Assembly (NCBI GenBank): GCA_019114285.1
Contig: DXFT01000046.1
Location: 1 to 32,523, forward strand
DNA length: 32,523 bases
Direction: 5' to 3'
DNA from: Candidatus Odoribacter faecigallinarum
Lineage (GTDB): Bacteria; Bacteroidota; Bacteroidia; Bacteroidales; Marinifilaceae
A program made the translations under genes and the position numbers. Numbering within the stretch: position 1 is the first letter of the stretch; each line of letters begins with the position of its first letter. The notes under the pieces were generated by a model, which was not told the DNA's origin, did not search any database, and worked only from the letters and a program-made list of their open reading frames with translations. Shown here one piece after another: positions 18,625 to 28,072 of this stretch.

Positions 18625-20409
18625 TTATATCAGTCCCATTTGTTTTAAGAGTATGCTGGCATTCATGGTGGTACTGACACCTTTATGGAGTTTATAGTCA
18701 TATTGGATTTCTTCCCCTTGGTGAGTGATTTCAAAACAGACATTAAAGAAATTCTCCGGATATTCATTTTCCAATTCTCCTAATGCCAAATCATGGGTTG
18801 CTATTAGTCCGGTAACAGGGTATTGCAGCAATTTGCGGAGGAATGCGAGAGAACCATTTAGTTTGTCAACGGAATTGGTTCCTTTGAGCATTTCATCAAG
18901 TATGATGAATACGTGTTCTTGCTTTGCCATTTCGACCAATTGTTTTAGCCGCAATAATTCGGCGTGGAAGTAGGAGGTATCTTTTGCCAGATTGTCGGTG
19001 GTGCGCATGCTGGTGAAGAGGGCTGTGGGATGAAAATCAAAACGGGCGCTGCGCACAACGTTGCCGGATTGTGCCAGGACAAGGTTGATTCCGACGGTGC
19101 GGAGGAAAGTGCTTTTCCCTGCCATGTTTGCTCCCGTGACAATGAACATTTGGTGTTCCCGGAGGATGGCAAAGTCGTTGGTTACGCATTTTTTATTTTG
19201 CAGCAGTGGATGTCCTATTCCTTCGGCATTCAACTGATAGTTGTCGCTGATTACCGGAAATGTATATTCCGGGTGGTTGAAGCTGAAGTTTGCCATGCTT
19301 GCCAAGGCATCTGTCTGGCTGATGGCGGTTGTCCATTGGTTGATGCAGGCGCTGTATTTTTCTTTCCATTTGTCTAAATCCAAAATGGTATGCATGTCAC
19401 GCAAGTATAGCCCGTTCAGGAAAAAAGCTGCAATGAGGTTGCCACGCTGGTCTAATTTTTCTTGTATCCTTTTTAAGGATGATAAGGCTTTTAGAGCATT
19501 TTGATTGTCCTGGAAAAGTAGTTTTTTTATTTCCTGCAAGTGGGAAGAGGTAAAAGGTTGTCTTTCCAGAAGACGTACGAGAGGGAGGTAGTTGCTTATA
19601 CTACTGATGAAGGTATTTAAACGATTGTGATATTGGTTTATTTTTTTGAGGAGGAATGAAAGCGCCAGCAGTTGCGATAAGGAAAGAAGCAGGGGAATGG
19701 GATAGGGGAGAATGCCGGCTATCGTACATCCCCATGTTGCGATGGTACATCCATTGATAAAGAGGAGGATACGGCGGATTCTTTTCTTGTGGTGAAAGAA
19801 GGGTGGTTCCTGTTGCCATTGATAGAGGTTTTCAGTATTTATTTCTTGTATTTTTTGCGTTTTGCCATTGGCCCGGAAAAGTTGCCGCCATGACGGCAAG
19901 GCAGTTAACTCGCGAACGGCTTCCTGGCGGCGTAGGATTTCTTGGCGTTGCAGGCAAGGGGTAAGCAGCCATTCAGCCAATTGCCGTTGCCCTTCATGGG
20001 TGACTGTGCGGTCCAGGTGGCGGAACAGGGAGTCATCACCGAATAAATCCAAGTCGCAAGCATAGGGATGGGAGGGGTGCCCATATTCTTTGCCGGCGGG
20101 GAAGGGAGAGAGGTCGCCTTGCAGATAGGCATTTTCTTCTTCATTAATTCGGATAAGGGCTTCTGTGACCCGAATGTGGTTAACGACTTTGCTGTCTATG
20201 CGTGTCATGGCAATAAAGGCGATAATGGCGACGAGCAGTGGATACAGGAAATAAGGAGTTCCGTCGTTAATGGCGATATAGATTTGCCATACGATGATGG
20301 CGAATATAAGTATTTTTGTAATGGTAATGAAGTTGCGTTGTTTTTGGTATTGACGGAGGGTATGTTTGTGTTTCTCTGATTGGGATTTGTAATAAGTTAT
20401 TGGTTCCAT
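18625..20409 (-). CDS. MutS-related ATPase with N-terminal transmembrane segments
   Basis: 594 aa; TGANMAGKSTFLRTVGINL Walker A, HVFIILDEMLKGTNSVDK Walker B, IATHDLALGELE; hydrophobic stretches at N-terminus and mid-protein. Confidence 0.9.
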   Translation of the reverse strand: MEPITYYKSQSEKHKHTLRQYQKQRNFITITKILIFAIIVWQIYIAINDGTPYFLYPLLVAIIAFIAMTRIDSKVVNHIRVTEALIRINEEENAYLQGDLSPFPAGKEYGHPSHPYACDLDLFGDDSLFRHLDRTVTHEGQRQLAEWLLTPCLQRQEILRRQEAVRELTALPSWRQLFRANGKTQKIQEINTENLYQWQQEPPFFHHKKRIRRILLFINGCTIATWGCTIAGILPYPIPLLLSLSQLLALSFLLKKINQYHNRLNTFISSISNYLPLVRLLERQPFTSSHLQEIKKLLFQDNQNALKALSSLKRIQEKLDQRGNLIAAFFLNGLYLRDMHTILDLDKWKEKYSACINQWTTAISQTDALASMANFSFNHPEYTFPVISDNYQLNAEGIGHPLLQNKKCVTNDFAILREHQMFIVTGANMAGKSTFLRTVGINLVLAQSGNVVRSARFDFHPTALFTSMRTTDNLAKDTSYFHAELLRLKQLVEMAKQEHVFIILDEMLKGTNSVDKLNGSLAFLRKLLQYPVTGLIATHDLALGELENEYPENFFNVCFEITHQGEEIQYDYKLHKGVSTTMNASILLKQMGLI

Positions 20410-20430
20410 GTTGTTCCGGTGTTTTGAAAT

Positions 20431-20481
20431 GCAAAAGTAATAAAGAAAAATCTACATGTTGAAAAAAAGCATTACTTTTGC
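20431..20481. promoter_or_regulatory. Symmetric divergent promoter region (mutS-like / TRIC)
   Basis: GCAAAAGTAAT (20431-20441) and ATTACTTTTGC (20471-20481), each arm containing a TACTTTTG -7 element facing its gene. Confidence 0.55.
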
Positions 20482-20503
20482 GCTCCGAAAAAAATAATAT
20501 TCC

Positions 20504-21121
20504 ATGGATTTTCTGACAATTATTGATTATCTGGGTACTTTTGCATTTGCCATTAGCGGTATCCGTTTAGCGTCAGCCAAGCGCTTTGATTGGTTTGGCG
20601 CTTATGTGGTTGGTTTTGTTACAGCAGTTGGAGGAGGAACTATCCGCGATTTGCTGTTGGATGTGCCTCCTTTTTGGATGCAGCAGCCTTCTTACCTTAT
20701 TGTAACGGCTGCAGCCCTTGGATTTGTCATCATTTTTGGGAAGTATGTCATCCGTTTGAATAATACTTTTTTTATTTTTGATGCGATAGGTTTGGGATTA
20801 TTCACAGTGGTGGGCATGGAGAAGAGCATCGCCCATGATTATCCAATTTGGGTGGGTATTATTATGGGGACTTTGACGGGAGCTGCAGGTGGCGTGTTGC
20901 GGGACGCCTTGATTAATGAAGTCCCCTTGATATTCCGGAAGGAGATTTATGCTTTGGCTTGTGTGTTTGGTGGCTTGTGCTATTATTTGTGTACTTTTTG
21001 GGGTGTGAATGATGTGGTCGCTCAAATTATAGGGGCAATTTCCGTTATTTTGATGCGTCTGTTGGCTGTGAAGTATCATTTGAGTCTGCCGGTTTTGAAA
21101 GGGGAAACAGGAAATACCTAA
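20504..21121 (+). CDS. Trimeric intracellular cation channel (TRIC/UPF0126) family protein
   Basis: 205 aa; GTFAFAISGIRLASAKRFDWFGAYVVGFVTAVGGGTIRDLLLD and duplicated GAAGGVLRDALINEVPLIFRKEIYA. Confidence 0.93.
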   Translation: MDFLTIIDYLGTFAFAISGIRLASAKRFDWFGAYVVGFVTAVGGGTIRDLLLDVPPFWMQQPSYLIVTAAALGFVIIFGKYVIRLNNTFFIFDAIGLGLFTVVGMEKSIAHDYPIWVGIIMGTLTGAAGGVLRDALINEVPLIFRKEIYALACVFGGLCYYLCTFWGVNDVVAQIIGAISVILMRLLAVKYHLSLPVLKGETGNT

Positions 21122-21140
21122 ATATTGTGATTGGAAAAGC

Positions 21141-21172
21141 ATTGTTACTTTCATAAAGTGTGCGTATCTTTG
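21141..21172 (+). promoter_or_regulatory. Promoter upstream of cupin gene
   Basis: ATTG (21141-21144), 20 bp, TATCTTTG (21165-21172). Confidence 0.6.
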
Positions 21173-21236
21173 CCCCCCGGGAAAAGTAGTAGTGAAACAT
21201 AATTAAGTCTAATCTAATAGTGTTTTGTAGTAGGAT

Positions 21237-21557
21237 ATGGAACTGAAAAATATTTTTTCAAATTTAGCGGATGCCGGGGAAGAAGAGCAATTTACTGTAT
21301 TGGGCAAGTCTGCCAATTGTCGTATTGAACGTATTGTCTCATCTGGATACAGTTCTCCGGAAGGCTTTTGGTATGACCAGGAGAATGACGAGTTTATTTT
21401 GTTGTTACAGGGAGAAGCCACGTTGGAATTTGAAGATGGAATGAGGGAAATGAAAGCGGGTGATTATTTGATTATTCCTAAAAATTGTAAACATCGTATA
21501 GCCAAAAGCAGCCTTGCTCCGGCATGCGTGTGGTTGTGTGTTTTCGACTTGGATTGA
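21237..21557 (+). CDS. Cupin domain protein
   Basis: 106 aa; EFILLLQGEATLEFEDGMREMKAGDYLIIPKNCKHRI. Confidence 0.9.
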   Translation: MELKNIFSNLADAGEEEQFTVLGKSANCRIERIVSSGYSSPEGFWYDQENDEFILLLQGEATLEFEDGMREMKAGDYLIIPKNCKHRIAKSSLAPACVWLCVFDLD

Positions 21558-21620
21558 TTTCTATTTTACTCTTTCATATATTTCCTTAATTTTGCAGGCT
21601 CATGTTATAGGCATAAAAAT

Positions 21621-24485
21621 ATGAAGGAAATTCAGGAAGAAAACAATATAATTGCCATTTATGGTGCGCGTGAACACAACCTTAAGAATATAGATTTAAC
21701 GATTCCGCGGAATAGTTTGACGGTGATAACCGGCTTAAGCGGCAGTGGTAAATCTTCATTGGCATTTGATACGATTTATGCTGAAGGGCAGAGGCGTTAT
21801 ATGGAGACGCTTTCTGCTTATGCCCGGCAATTCTTGGGTAATATGGAACGTCCTGATGTGGATCAGATTACCGGGTTAAGTCCTGTGATTTCCATAGAAC
21901 AGAAGACCACCAATAAGAATCCGCGTTCTACGGTCGGCACGACCACAGAAATATATGACTTCCTGCGTTTGCTTTATGCAAGGGCAGGAGAGGCTTATTC
22001 TTATCTTACGGGCAGCCGTATGGTGAAATATACGGATGAAAAGATTATTGAATTGATTCTTGCAAACTTTGACGGGAAACGTATTTTTTTGCTGGCTCCA
22101 TTAGTCAAGGCGAGGAAAGGAAATTATAGAGAACTTTTTGAAAATCTTAGTAGGAAAGGGTTTCTTACAGTACGCGTGGACGGTGGGCTTCGTACAATAA
22201 CTTCCGGTTTAAGCCTTGACCGTTACAAGATTCATAATATTGAGGTCGTGATTGATAAGATGGTCGTATCTAAGGATATGGACGTGAAACGACTGAAAGC
22301 CTCTGTGGAAACAGCAATGAAGAGTGGTAAAGGGACTATTATGGTGCAAGATGCTGATCAGGGTGATTTGAAATATTACAGTCGCAATTTAATGTGTCCT
22401 GATACAGGAATTTCTTATCCTGACCCGGCTCCGCATACTTTCTCTTTCAATTCCCCGCAAGGGGCTTGCACTAAATGCAAAGGTATGGGAGTGGTTACTA
22501 CGGTGGATATTCATAAAATCATTCCGAATGAATCCCTTTCTATATATGAGGGGGGGATAGAGCCTTTGGGCAAATATAAAAATACGATTCTTTTTTGGCA
22601 GATAGAGACTGTCTTGAAAAAGCATGGCTTTGATTTGCATACCCCCATTAGGGATTTGTCGGAAGAGGCTGTTACGGATGTGTTATATGGTTATCCGGGT
22701 CAGATACGCTTGTCGAAAGAGGCGTTGGGGGTCTCTTCCAATACGCTTTATGCTTTTGAGGGCATTATCAAATATATTGTAATGCAAGAAGAGAATGCCA
22801 CCTCAAAGCGTGCGAACAAATGGGCTGAGCAGTTTCTTTCACAGGTAAAGTGTGATGTCTGCCATGGACAGCGCCTTACCCAGGAAGCTTTAAGTTATCG
22901 CATTGACGGTAAGAATATTTCTGATTTGGCAGAAATGGAATTGCGGGATTTGTATGATTGGATATGTAAGCTGGAGGAAAAACTGGAGCCGGCGCAACGG
23001 CGGATTGCAGGGGAAATTCTTAAGGAAATCCGTACCCGCCTTCGTTTTTTGTTGGATGTCGGCTTGGAATATCTGTCATTGAATCGGCAGTCTGCCACAC
23101 TTTCGGGAGGAGAGTCGCAGCGTATCCGTCTTGCCACGCAGATAGGTTCGCAATTGGTAAATGTCCTCTATATCCTTGATGAGCCAAGTATTGGATTGCA
23201 CCAGAAAGACAACCGCCGGTTGATTGATTCTTTACGGAAGTTGCGGGACAACAGTAATTCGGTCATTGTTGTCGAGCATGACCGTGAGATGATGGAATCT
23301 GCCGATTATATTGTCGATATGGGACCTTATGCAGGACGTAAGGGAGGGCAGGTAGTTGCAGCTGGAACATATTCAGATATTTTGAAAAGTGACAGTTTGA
23401 CAGCCAAATACCTGAATGGTACGCTTGATATAAAACTCCCTGCTTGCCGCAGGGAAGGCAACGGTCATTTTCTTACTTTGAAAGGGTGTACGGGAAACAA
23501 TCTGCAACATGTGGATTTGTCTCTTCCCTTGGGGTTGCTGGTATGTGTCACCGGGGTTAGCGGGAGTGGTAAGTCATCCCTTATAAATGGTACCCTTTAT
23601 CCGATATTGTCGAAGCAATTATACCGTTCCGTAGCAGAGCCTCTGCCTTATGAAGAGATAGAAGGGATGCAATATATCGATAAGGTGATTATAGTGGACC
23701 AAAGTCCGTTGGGGCGTACTCCGCGGTCTAACCCTGCGACTTATACTGGTATTTTCACTGATATCCGTAAATTGTTTGAGCGTTTGCCGGAAGCACAGAT
23801 TCGTGGTTATGGGGCTGGACGTTTCTCTTTTAACGTGCCCGGCGGGAGGTGTGAGGAATGCAAAGGCGCCGGAGTAAAGGTCATAGAAATGAATTTCTTG
23901 CCGGATGTGTATGTGCATTGCGATGCATGCGGGGGAAAGCGTTATAACAAAGAGACATTGGAGGTACGCTACCGTGGCAAATCTATCGGAGACGTATTGG
24001 ATATGACAATTAATCAAGCGGTAGAATTTTTTGAAGGGGTCCCTTACCTCCAACATAAGCTGAAAGTATTGCAGGAGGTAGGTATGGGATATATTAAAAT
24101 CGGCCAGCCCTGCACGACTTTGAGCGGTGGGGAATCACAACGTGTAAAGCTGGCATCGGAATTGGCTCGCCGGGATACGGGCAAGACCCTTTATATTCTT
24201 GATGAGCCAACGACAGGTTTGCATTTTGAAGATATACACATTCTACTTGAGGCTATCGGTAAACTGGTGGACAAAGGCAATACGGTAGTTGTCATAGAGC
24301 ATAATCTTGATGTCATTAAAATGGCAGACTACATTATAGATATGGGACCGGGCGGAGGACGTGAGGGGGGACGGATTGTGGCAGTGGGAAAACCCGAGGA
24401 AGTGGCGGAAAATCCTGCTTCTGAAACGGGAAAATACCTTCGTGAAGAATTGTTGCGTTCTTCGCGCCATTCAAGCAGTACTTGA
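21621..24485 (+). CDS. uvrA: Excinuclease ABC subunit A (UvrA)
   Basis: 954 aa; two ABC domains (GLSGSGKSSLAFDTIYAEGQRRYMETLSAYARQF; GVSGSGKSSLINGTLYP), zinc-finger CxxC pairs, LSGGESQR twice. Confidence 0.98.
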   Translation: MKEIQEENNIIAIYGAREHNLKNIDLTIPRNSLTVITGLSGSGKSSLAFDTIYAEGQRRYMETLSAYARQFLGNMERPDVDQITGLSPVISIEQKTTNKNPRSTVGTTTEIYDFLRLLYARAGEAYSYLTGSRMVKYTDEKIIELILANFDGKRIFLLAPLVKARKGNYRELFENLSRKGFLTVRVDGGLRTITSGLSLDRYKIHNIEVVIDKMVVSKDMDVKRLKASVETAMKSGKGTIMVQDADQGDLKYYSRNLMCPDTGISYPDPAPHTFSFNSPQGACTKCKGMGVVTTVDIHKIIPNESLSIYEGGIEPLGKYKNTILFWQIETVLKKHGFDLHTPIRDLSEEAVTDVLYGYPGQIRLSKEALGVSSNTLYAFEGIIKYIVMQEENATSKRANKWAEQFLSQVKCDVCHGQRLTQEALSYRIDGKNISDLAEMELRDLYDWICKLEEKLEPAQRRIAGEILKEIRTRLRFLLDVGLEYLSLNRQSATLSGGESQRIRLATQIGSQLVNVLYILDEPSIGLHQKDNRRLIDSLRKLRDNSNSVIVVEHDREMMESADYIVDMGPYAGRKGGQVVAAGTYSDILKSDSLTAKYLNGTLDIKLPACRREGNGHFLTLKGCTGNNLQHVDLSLPLGLLVCVTGVSGSGKSSLINGTLYPILSKQLYRSVAEPLPYEEIEGMQYIDKVIIVDQSPLGRTPRSNPATYTGIFTDIRKLFERLPEAQIRGYGAGRFSFNVPGGRCEECKGAGVKVIEMNFLPDVYVHCDACGGKRYNKETLEVRYRGKSIGDVLDMTINQAVEFFEGVPYLQHKLKVLQEVGMGYIKIGQPCTTLSGGESQRVKLASELARRDTGKTLYILDEPTTGLHFEDIHILLEAIGKLVDKGNTVVVIEHNLDVIKMADYIIDMGPGGGREGGRIVAVGKPEEVAENPASETGKYLREELLRSSRHSSST

Positions 24486-24614
24486 GGTTTCCGAGGTATC
24501 TGGAAACAGGGAGCAAGCCATTAGTTGCATTTCGTCAAGCAAGGGAAGCGGACATTTCAAATGAAAAAGCCGTGGCATGTTTGCAGGAAAAGACAGGAAA
24601 AGGAGAGAATGCCC

Positions 24615-24644
24615 TTGTTTTTTAGCCCTAAACGTTTATCTTTG
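24615..24644 (+). promoter_or_regulatory. Promoter of guaA
   Basis: TTG (24615-24617), 19 bp, TATCTTTG (24637-24644). Confidence 0.6.
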
Positions 24645-24667
24645 CACCGCAAATCAAAATTAATGCA

Positions 24668-26197
24668 ATGCAAGAAAAGATATTGATATTAGATTTCGGT
24701 TCGCAATACACACAGTTGATTGCGAGGCGGGTGCGTGAATTGAATGTTTATTGCGAGATTTATCCTTACAATAAATATCCGGCGCTGGATGCTTCAGTGA
24801 AAGGTGTAATTCTATCCGGAAGCCCTTTCTCTGTTAGGGATAAGGCTGCACCACAGCCCGATTTGTCAGCCATAAAGGGGAAGTTGCCCTTGTTGGGAGT
24901 GTGTTTTGGAGCCCAATATTTGGCTCAGCATTTTGGAGGAGAGGTGAAAGCTTCTGATAAACGGGAATATGGACGGGCAAACCTTTCGTTTGTGAATACA
25001 GATTGTCGTTTATTCAAGGGCATTAGTCCTAATTCTCAAGTATGGATGTCCCATGGAGATACAATTGAACGTTTGCCGGAAAACACGGAAGTATTGGCAA
25101 GTACTTCTGATGTGGTAAACGCTGCATACGCTTTTCATGGAGAGCCGACATTTGGCATACAGTTCCATCCGGAAGTTTACCATAGCACAGAAGGGAAAGA
25201 ACTTCTGTATAATTTCGTCGTAGGTATCTGTGGATGTTCCCAGAGTTGGACTCCAGACTCGTTTGTAGAGGTTACGGTTTCTGAATTGAAACGTAAACTG
25301 GGAGATGACCGGGTAATCTTGGGCTTGTCCGGAGGAGTAGATTCTACAGTGGCGGCGATGTTGCTTCATCGTGCCATAGGAACGAACTTGACTTGTATTT
25401 TTGTGGATAACGGTTTGCTGCGTAAGAATGAGTATAGGGATGTATTGGAGAATTACAAGGAGTTGGGATTGAATGTAGTAGGAGCTGAAGCAGGAGAACT
25501 TTTTCTAAGCCGTTTGGCAGGAGTGACGGAACCGGAACGGAAACGCAAGATTATAGGTAGCACCTTTATAGATGTCTTTGACAAAGAAGCTTCCAAGATA
25601 AAAGATGCCAAGTGGCTGGGACAGGGAACCATTTATCCGGATGTGATAGAGTCTTTGTCGGTCAATGGTCCTTCTCAGACTATCAAGTCACATCATAACG
25701 TCGGAGGGTTGCCTGATTATATGAAATTACAGTTGGTAGAACCTTTGCGCTTGCTGTTTAAGGATGAAGTGCGACGCGTAGGAAAGACACTCGGTTTACC
25801 GGATAAATTCTTAAAACGGCATCCTTTCCCGGGACCGGGTTTGGCTATCCGCATATTGGGTGAAATCACGGCTGAAAAAGTGCGCCTTTTGCAGGAGGCT
25901 GACCATATTTTTATTTCCATGCTTCATGAGGCTGGGTTGTATGATATGGTATGGCAGGCAGGAGTCATATTATTGCCTGTGCAAAGTGTAGGCGTCATGG
26001 GAGATGAGCGTACTTATGAAAATGTGGTGGCGCTTCGTGCGGTGGAATCGACAGACGGGATGACTGCTGATTGGTGTCATCTGCCTTATGACTTTTTGGC
26101 ACGGGTGTCTAACCGTATTATAAATCAAGTTCGTGGTATCAACCGGGTTGTTTATGATATTAGTTCCAAGCCGCCAGCCACAATCGAATGGGAATAA
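24668..26197 (+). CDS. guaA: GMP synthase (glutamine-hydrolysing)
   Basis: 509 aa; [75 protein letters not shown]. Confidence 0.98.
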   Translation: MQEKILILDFGSQYTQLIARRVRELNVYCEIYPYNKYPALDASVKGVILSGSPFSVRDKAAPQPDLSAIKGKLPLLGVCFGAQYLAQHFGGEVKASDKREYGRANLSFVNTDCRLFKGISPNSQVWMSHGDTIERLPENTEVLASTSDVVNAAYAFHGEPTFGIQFHPEVYHSTEGKELLYNFVVGICGCSQSWTPDSFVEVTVSELKRKLGDDRVILGLSGGVDSTVAAMLLHRAIGTNLTCIFVDNGLLRKNEYRDVLENYKELGLNVVGAEAGELFLSRLAGVTEPERKRKIIGSTFIDVFDKEASKIKDAKWLGQGTIYPDVIESLSVNGPSQTIKSHHNVGGLPDYMKLQLVEPLRLLFKDEVRRVGKTLGLPDKFLKRHPFPGPGLAIRILGEITAEKVRLLQEADHIFISMLHEAGLYDMVWQAGVILLPVQSVGVMGDERTYENVVALRAVESTDGMTADWCHLPYDFLARVSNRIINQVRGINRVVYDISSKPPATIEWE

Positions 26198-26278
26198 AGA
26201 CTGGCGTGTGCAACAATGGTATATAATTTGTAAGAAAATACGTGTAATGAATAGTTTTAACTTTAAAATTAAATCGTT

Positions 26279-26392
26279 ATGGGAGCAGCTGGAAATAAAA
26301 AACCGAAGGGCATGAAGAAAAAACACGAAGCAAGTTATTTAGCTGAAGAAGCTACGCATGAGGTTGCATTGAAAAAGGGAAAGAAGAAATAA
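26279..26392 (+). CDS. Candidate 37-aa lysine-rich small protein
   Basis: ORF MGAAGNKKPKGMKKKHEASYLAEEATHEVALKKGKKK; own strong terminator at 26427; below ORF-track length cutoff. Confidence 0.5.
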   Translation: MGAAGNKKPKGMKKKHEASYLAEEATHEVALKKGKKK

Positions 26393-26426
26393 AGAAGAGG
26401 GGAGAAGTGTTAAAAATTGCCCGAAG

Positions 26427-26470
26427 AAGGGGCTAAAAGTGTTTCTTTATCACTTTTAGCCCCTTTTATT
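26427..26470 (+). terminator. Strong terminator between small ORF and DHH gene
   Basis: AAGGGGCTAAAAGTG-tttctttat-CACTTTTAGCCCCTT then TTATTTTTAT. Confidence 0.9.
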
Positions 26471-26501
26471 TTTATCTTTGTCCGATTTATGATGGATAGA
26501 T

Positions 26502-27539
26502 ATGAAAAATATAAAAGACTGTATAGAAGAATTACGATTCAAGCTGGCTGGAGGTTTAGTGAAAAATGTAGTGATTATTCCTCATATTTCGCCGGATGGC
26601 GATGCGGCGGGTTCTTGTTCAGCGCTGGCAGAAGTCATGCAACAGGTTTGTTTGCAATGGCATATCCTGACTTGCGATTATATGCCGGAATATTTGCGAT
26701 TTTTGAAACATATTCCCAAATTGATTTCTTACCAAGATAAGCCGGAAGAATGCAAACGGTTAATAGCAGAAGCAGACATTATTTTTATGCTCGACCACAA
26801 TACGGTGAAACGTGAAGGGGATTTGGAACCTTGGGTCATGGAAGCGAAAGCCTCACGGGTAATTATTGACCACCATCTTGAGCCGGATGAGGAAGATATC
26901 GTGATTTCAGATACCAGTGTGTCTTCCACTTGTGAATTGCTTTATTCCGTAATCACGCAGATTTGGGGAAGAGATATCATTAATGAAGATATAGCTAATT
27001 CGCTTTATGCAGGTATTAATACGGATACAGGGGGGCTGAATCATAATTCTTCCCGCCCGGAGACTTATCGGTTGATAGCCGAATTGTTGGAACAGGGATT
27101 AGATAAAGAATATGTGCATGAACACATTTACCAGATGAACCGGCTGTCACGTTTGAGGTTAATTGGCAATACCTTATTGAATAAGTTGAGAGTCAATGAG
27201 GAATATGGAGTGGCAATCATGCCTGTTACAAAAGAAGAATTGGAACGGTATAGGTATCGGGACGGGGATTTGGAAGGATTGGTGAATATTCCTCTTACCA
27301 TACGCAATGTCGTGGTATCTGTGTTGATTACTGAACGGAAAGAGCGAATAAAACTTTCTTTTCGTTCAAAAGGCAAAGTACCGGTCAATGAATGGGCAAA
27401 AAAATGGTTTAATGGAGGAGGGCACCTAAATGCAGCAGGCGGGCAGATGGAATCGCCATTGGAGGATGTCGTCTGTAAACTGAAAGAAACCATACCCCTT
27501 TTCTTTGAAGATGTGGCTGTGGCGGAAAAGAAGAAATAA
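26502..27539 (+). CDS. DHH family phosphoesterase (NrnA-like oligoribonuclease/pAp phosphatase)
   Basis: 345 aa; IIPHISPDGDAAGSCSAL, IIDHHLEPD (DHH), GGGHLNAAGGQM (DHHA1). Confidence 0.93.
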   Translation: MKNIKDCIEELRFKLAGGLVKNVVIIPHISPDGDAAGSCSALAEVMQQVCLQWHILTCDYMPEYLRFLKHIPKLISYQDKPEECKRLIAEADIIFMLDHNTVKREGDLEPWVMEAKASRVIIDHHLEPDEEDIVISDTSVSSTCELLYSVITQIWGRDIINEDIANSLYAGINTDTGGLNHNSSRPETYRLIAELLEQGLDKEYVHEHIYQMNRLSRLRLIGNTLLNKLRVNEEYGVAIMPVTKEELERYRYRDGDLEGLVNIPLTIRNVVVSVLITERKERIKLSFRSKGKVPVNEWAKKWFNGGGHLNAAGGQMESPLEDVVCKLKETIPLFFEDVAVAEKKK

Positions 27540-27549
27540 TGGGAAAATA

Positions 27550-27584
27550 TTGCATATTTGCATAGAAATGCTTACGTTTGCATA
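27550..27584 (+). promoter_or_regulatory. Promoter/operator candidate of MarR gene
   Basis: TTG-20-TACGTTTG promoter overlapped by three TTGCATA repeats at 27550, 27558 and 27578. Confidence 0.5.
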
Positions 27585-27602
27585 AGTATAGTAAAACAGA
27601 CC

Positions 27603-28028
27603 ATGAATGAAATAAGGGAACTGATGGCGTATCTCAGCAAAGCTGAGCGCGGATACACGAAAATACTTAACCGTGCCTTTCTAAAAGCCGGCTACGATGT
27701 GAGCAGGGAACAATTTGAATTGCTGCAAGTGCTTTGGGAAGAAGATCACGTAAACCAGCAAACCATTTCAAAACGTTTGCAAAAAGACAAATACAATGTG
27801 ACAAAATTATTGAATACCTTGACAAAACGTGGGTATGTACAACGCAAGATGTGCAAGGAAGACCGGCGGAATAATTTTGTTGTCCTGACAGAAAAAGGGA
27901 TTGAGGTGAAAAAAGCCTTGACTGGCATTGAGGAACAGCTGCATGTCGATTTGACATTGACCATTGCGCCTCAGGAAGTCAAGTCATGCGTATGGGTTTT
28001 AAAGAAATTGACCGACAGGATGGAATAA
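27603..28028 (+). CDS. MarR family transcriptional regulator
   Basis: MNEIRELMAYLSKAERGYTKILNRAF...QQTISKRLQKDKYNVTKLLNTLTKRGYVQRKMCKEDRRNNFVVLTEKG winged helix. ORF-track start (27558) lies in the promoter. Confidence 0.92.
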   Translation: MNEIRELMAYLSKAERGYTKILNRAFLKAGYDVSREQFELLQVLWEEDHVNQQTISKRLQKDKYNVTKLLNTLTKRGYVQRKMCKEDRRNNFVVLTEKGIEVKKALTGIEEQLHVDLTLTIAPQEVKSCVWVLKKLTDRME

Positions 28029-28072
28029 ATATCTTGCCTGTTTTTAGAACATAATATAAATATGCAAAAATA

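Noticed and set aside
21621-24485. UvrA as a drug/defence-specific paralogue
   Set aside because: Full-length two-ABC-domain UvrA with zinc-finger motifs; nothing in the neighbourhood suggests a specialised role.
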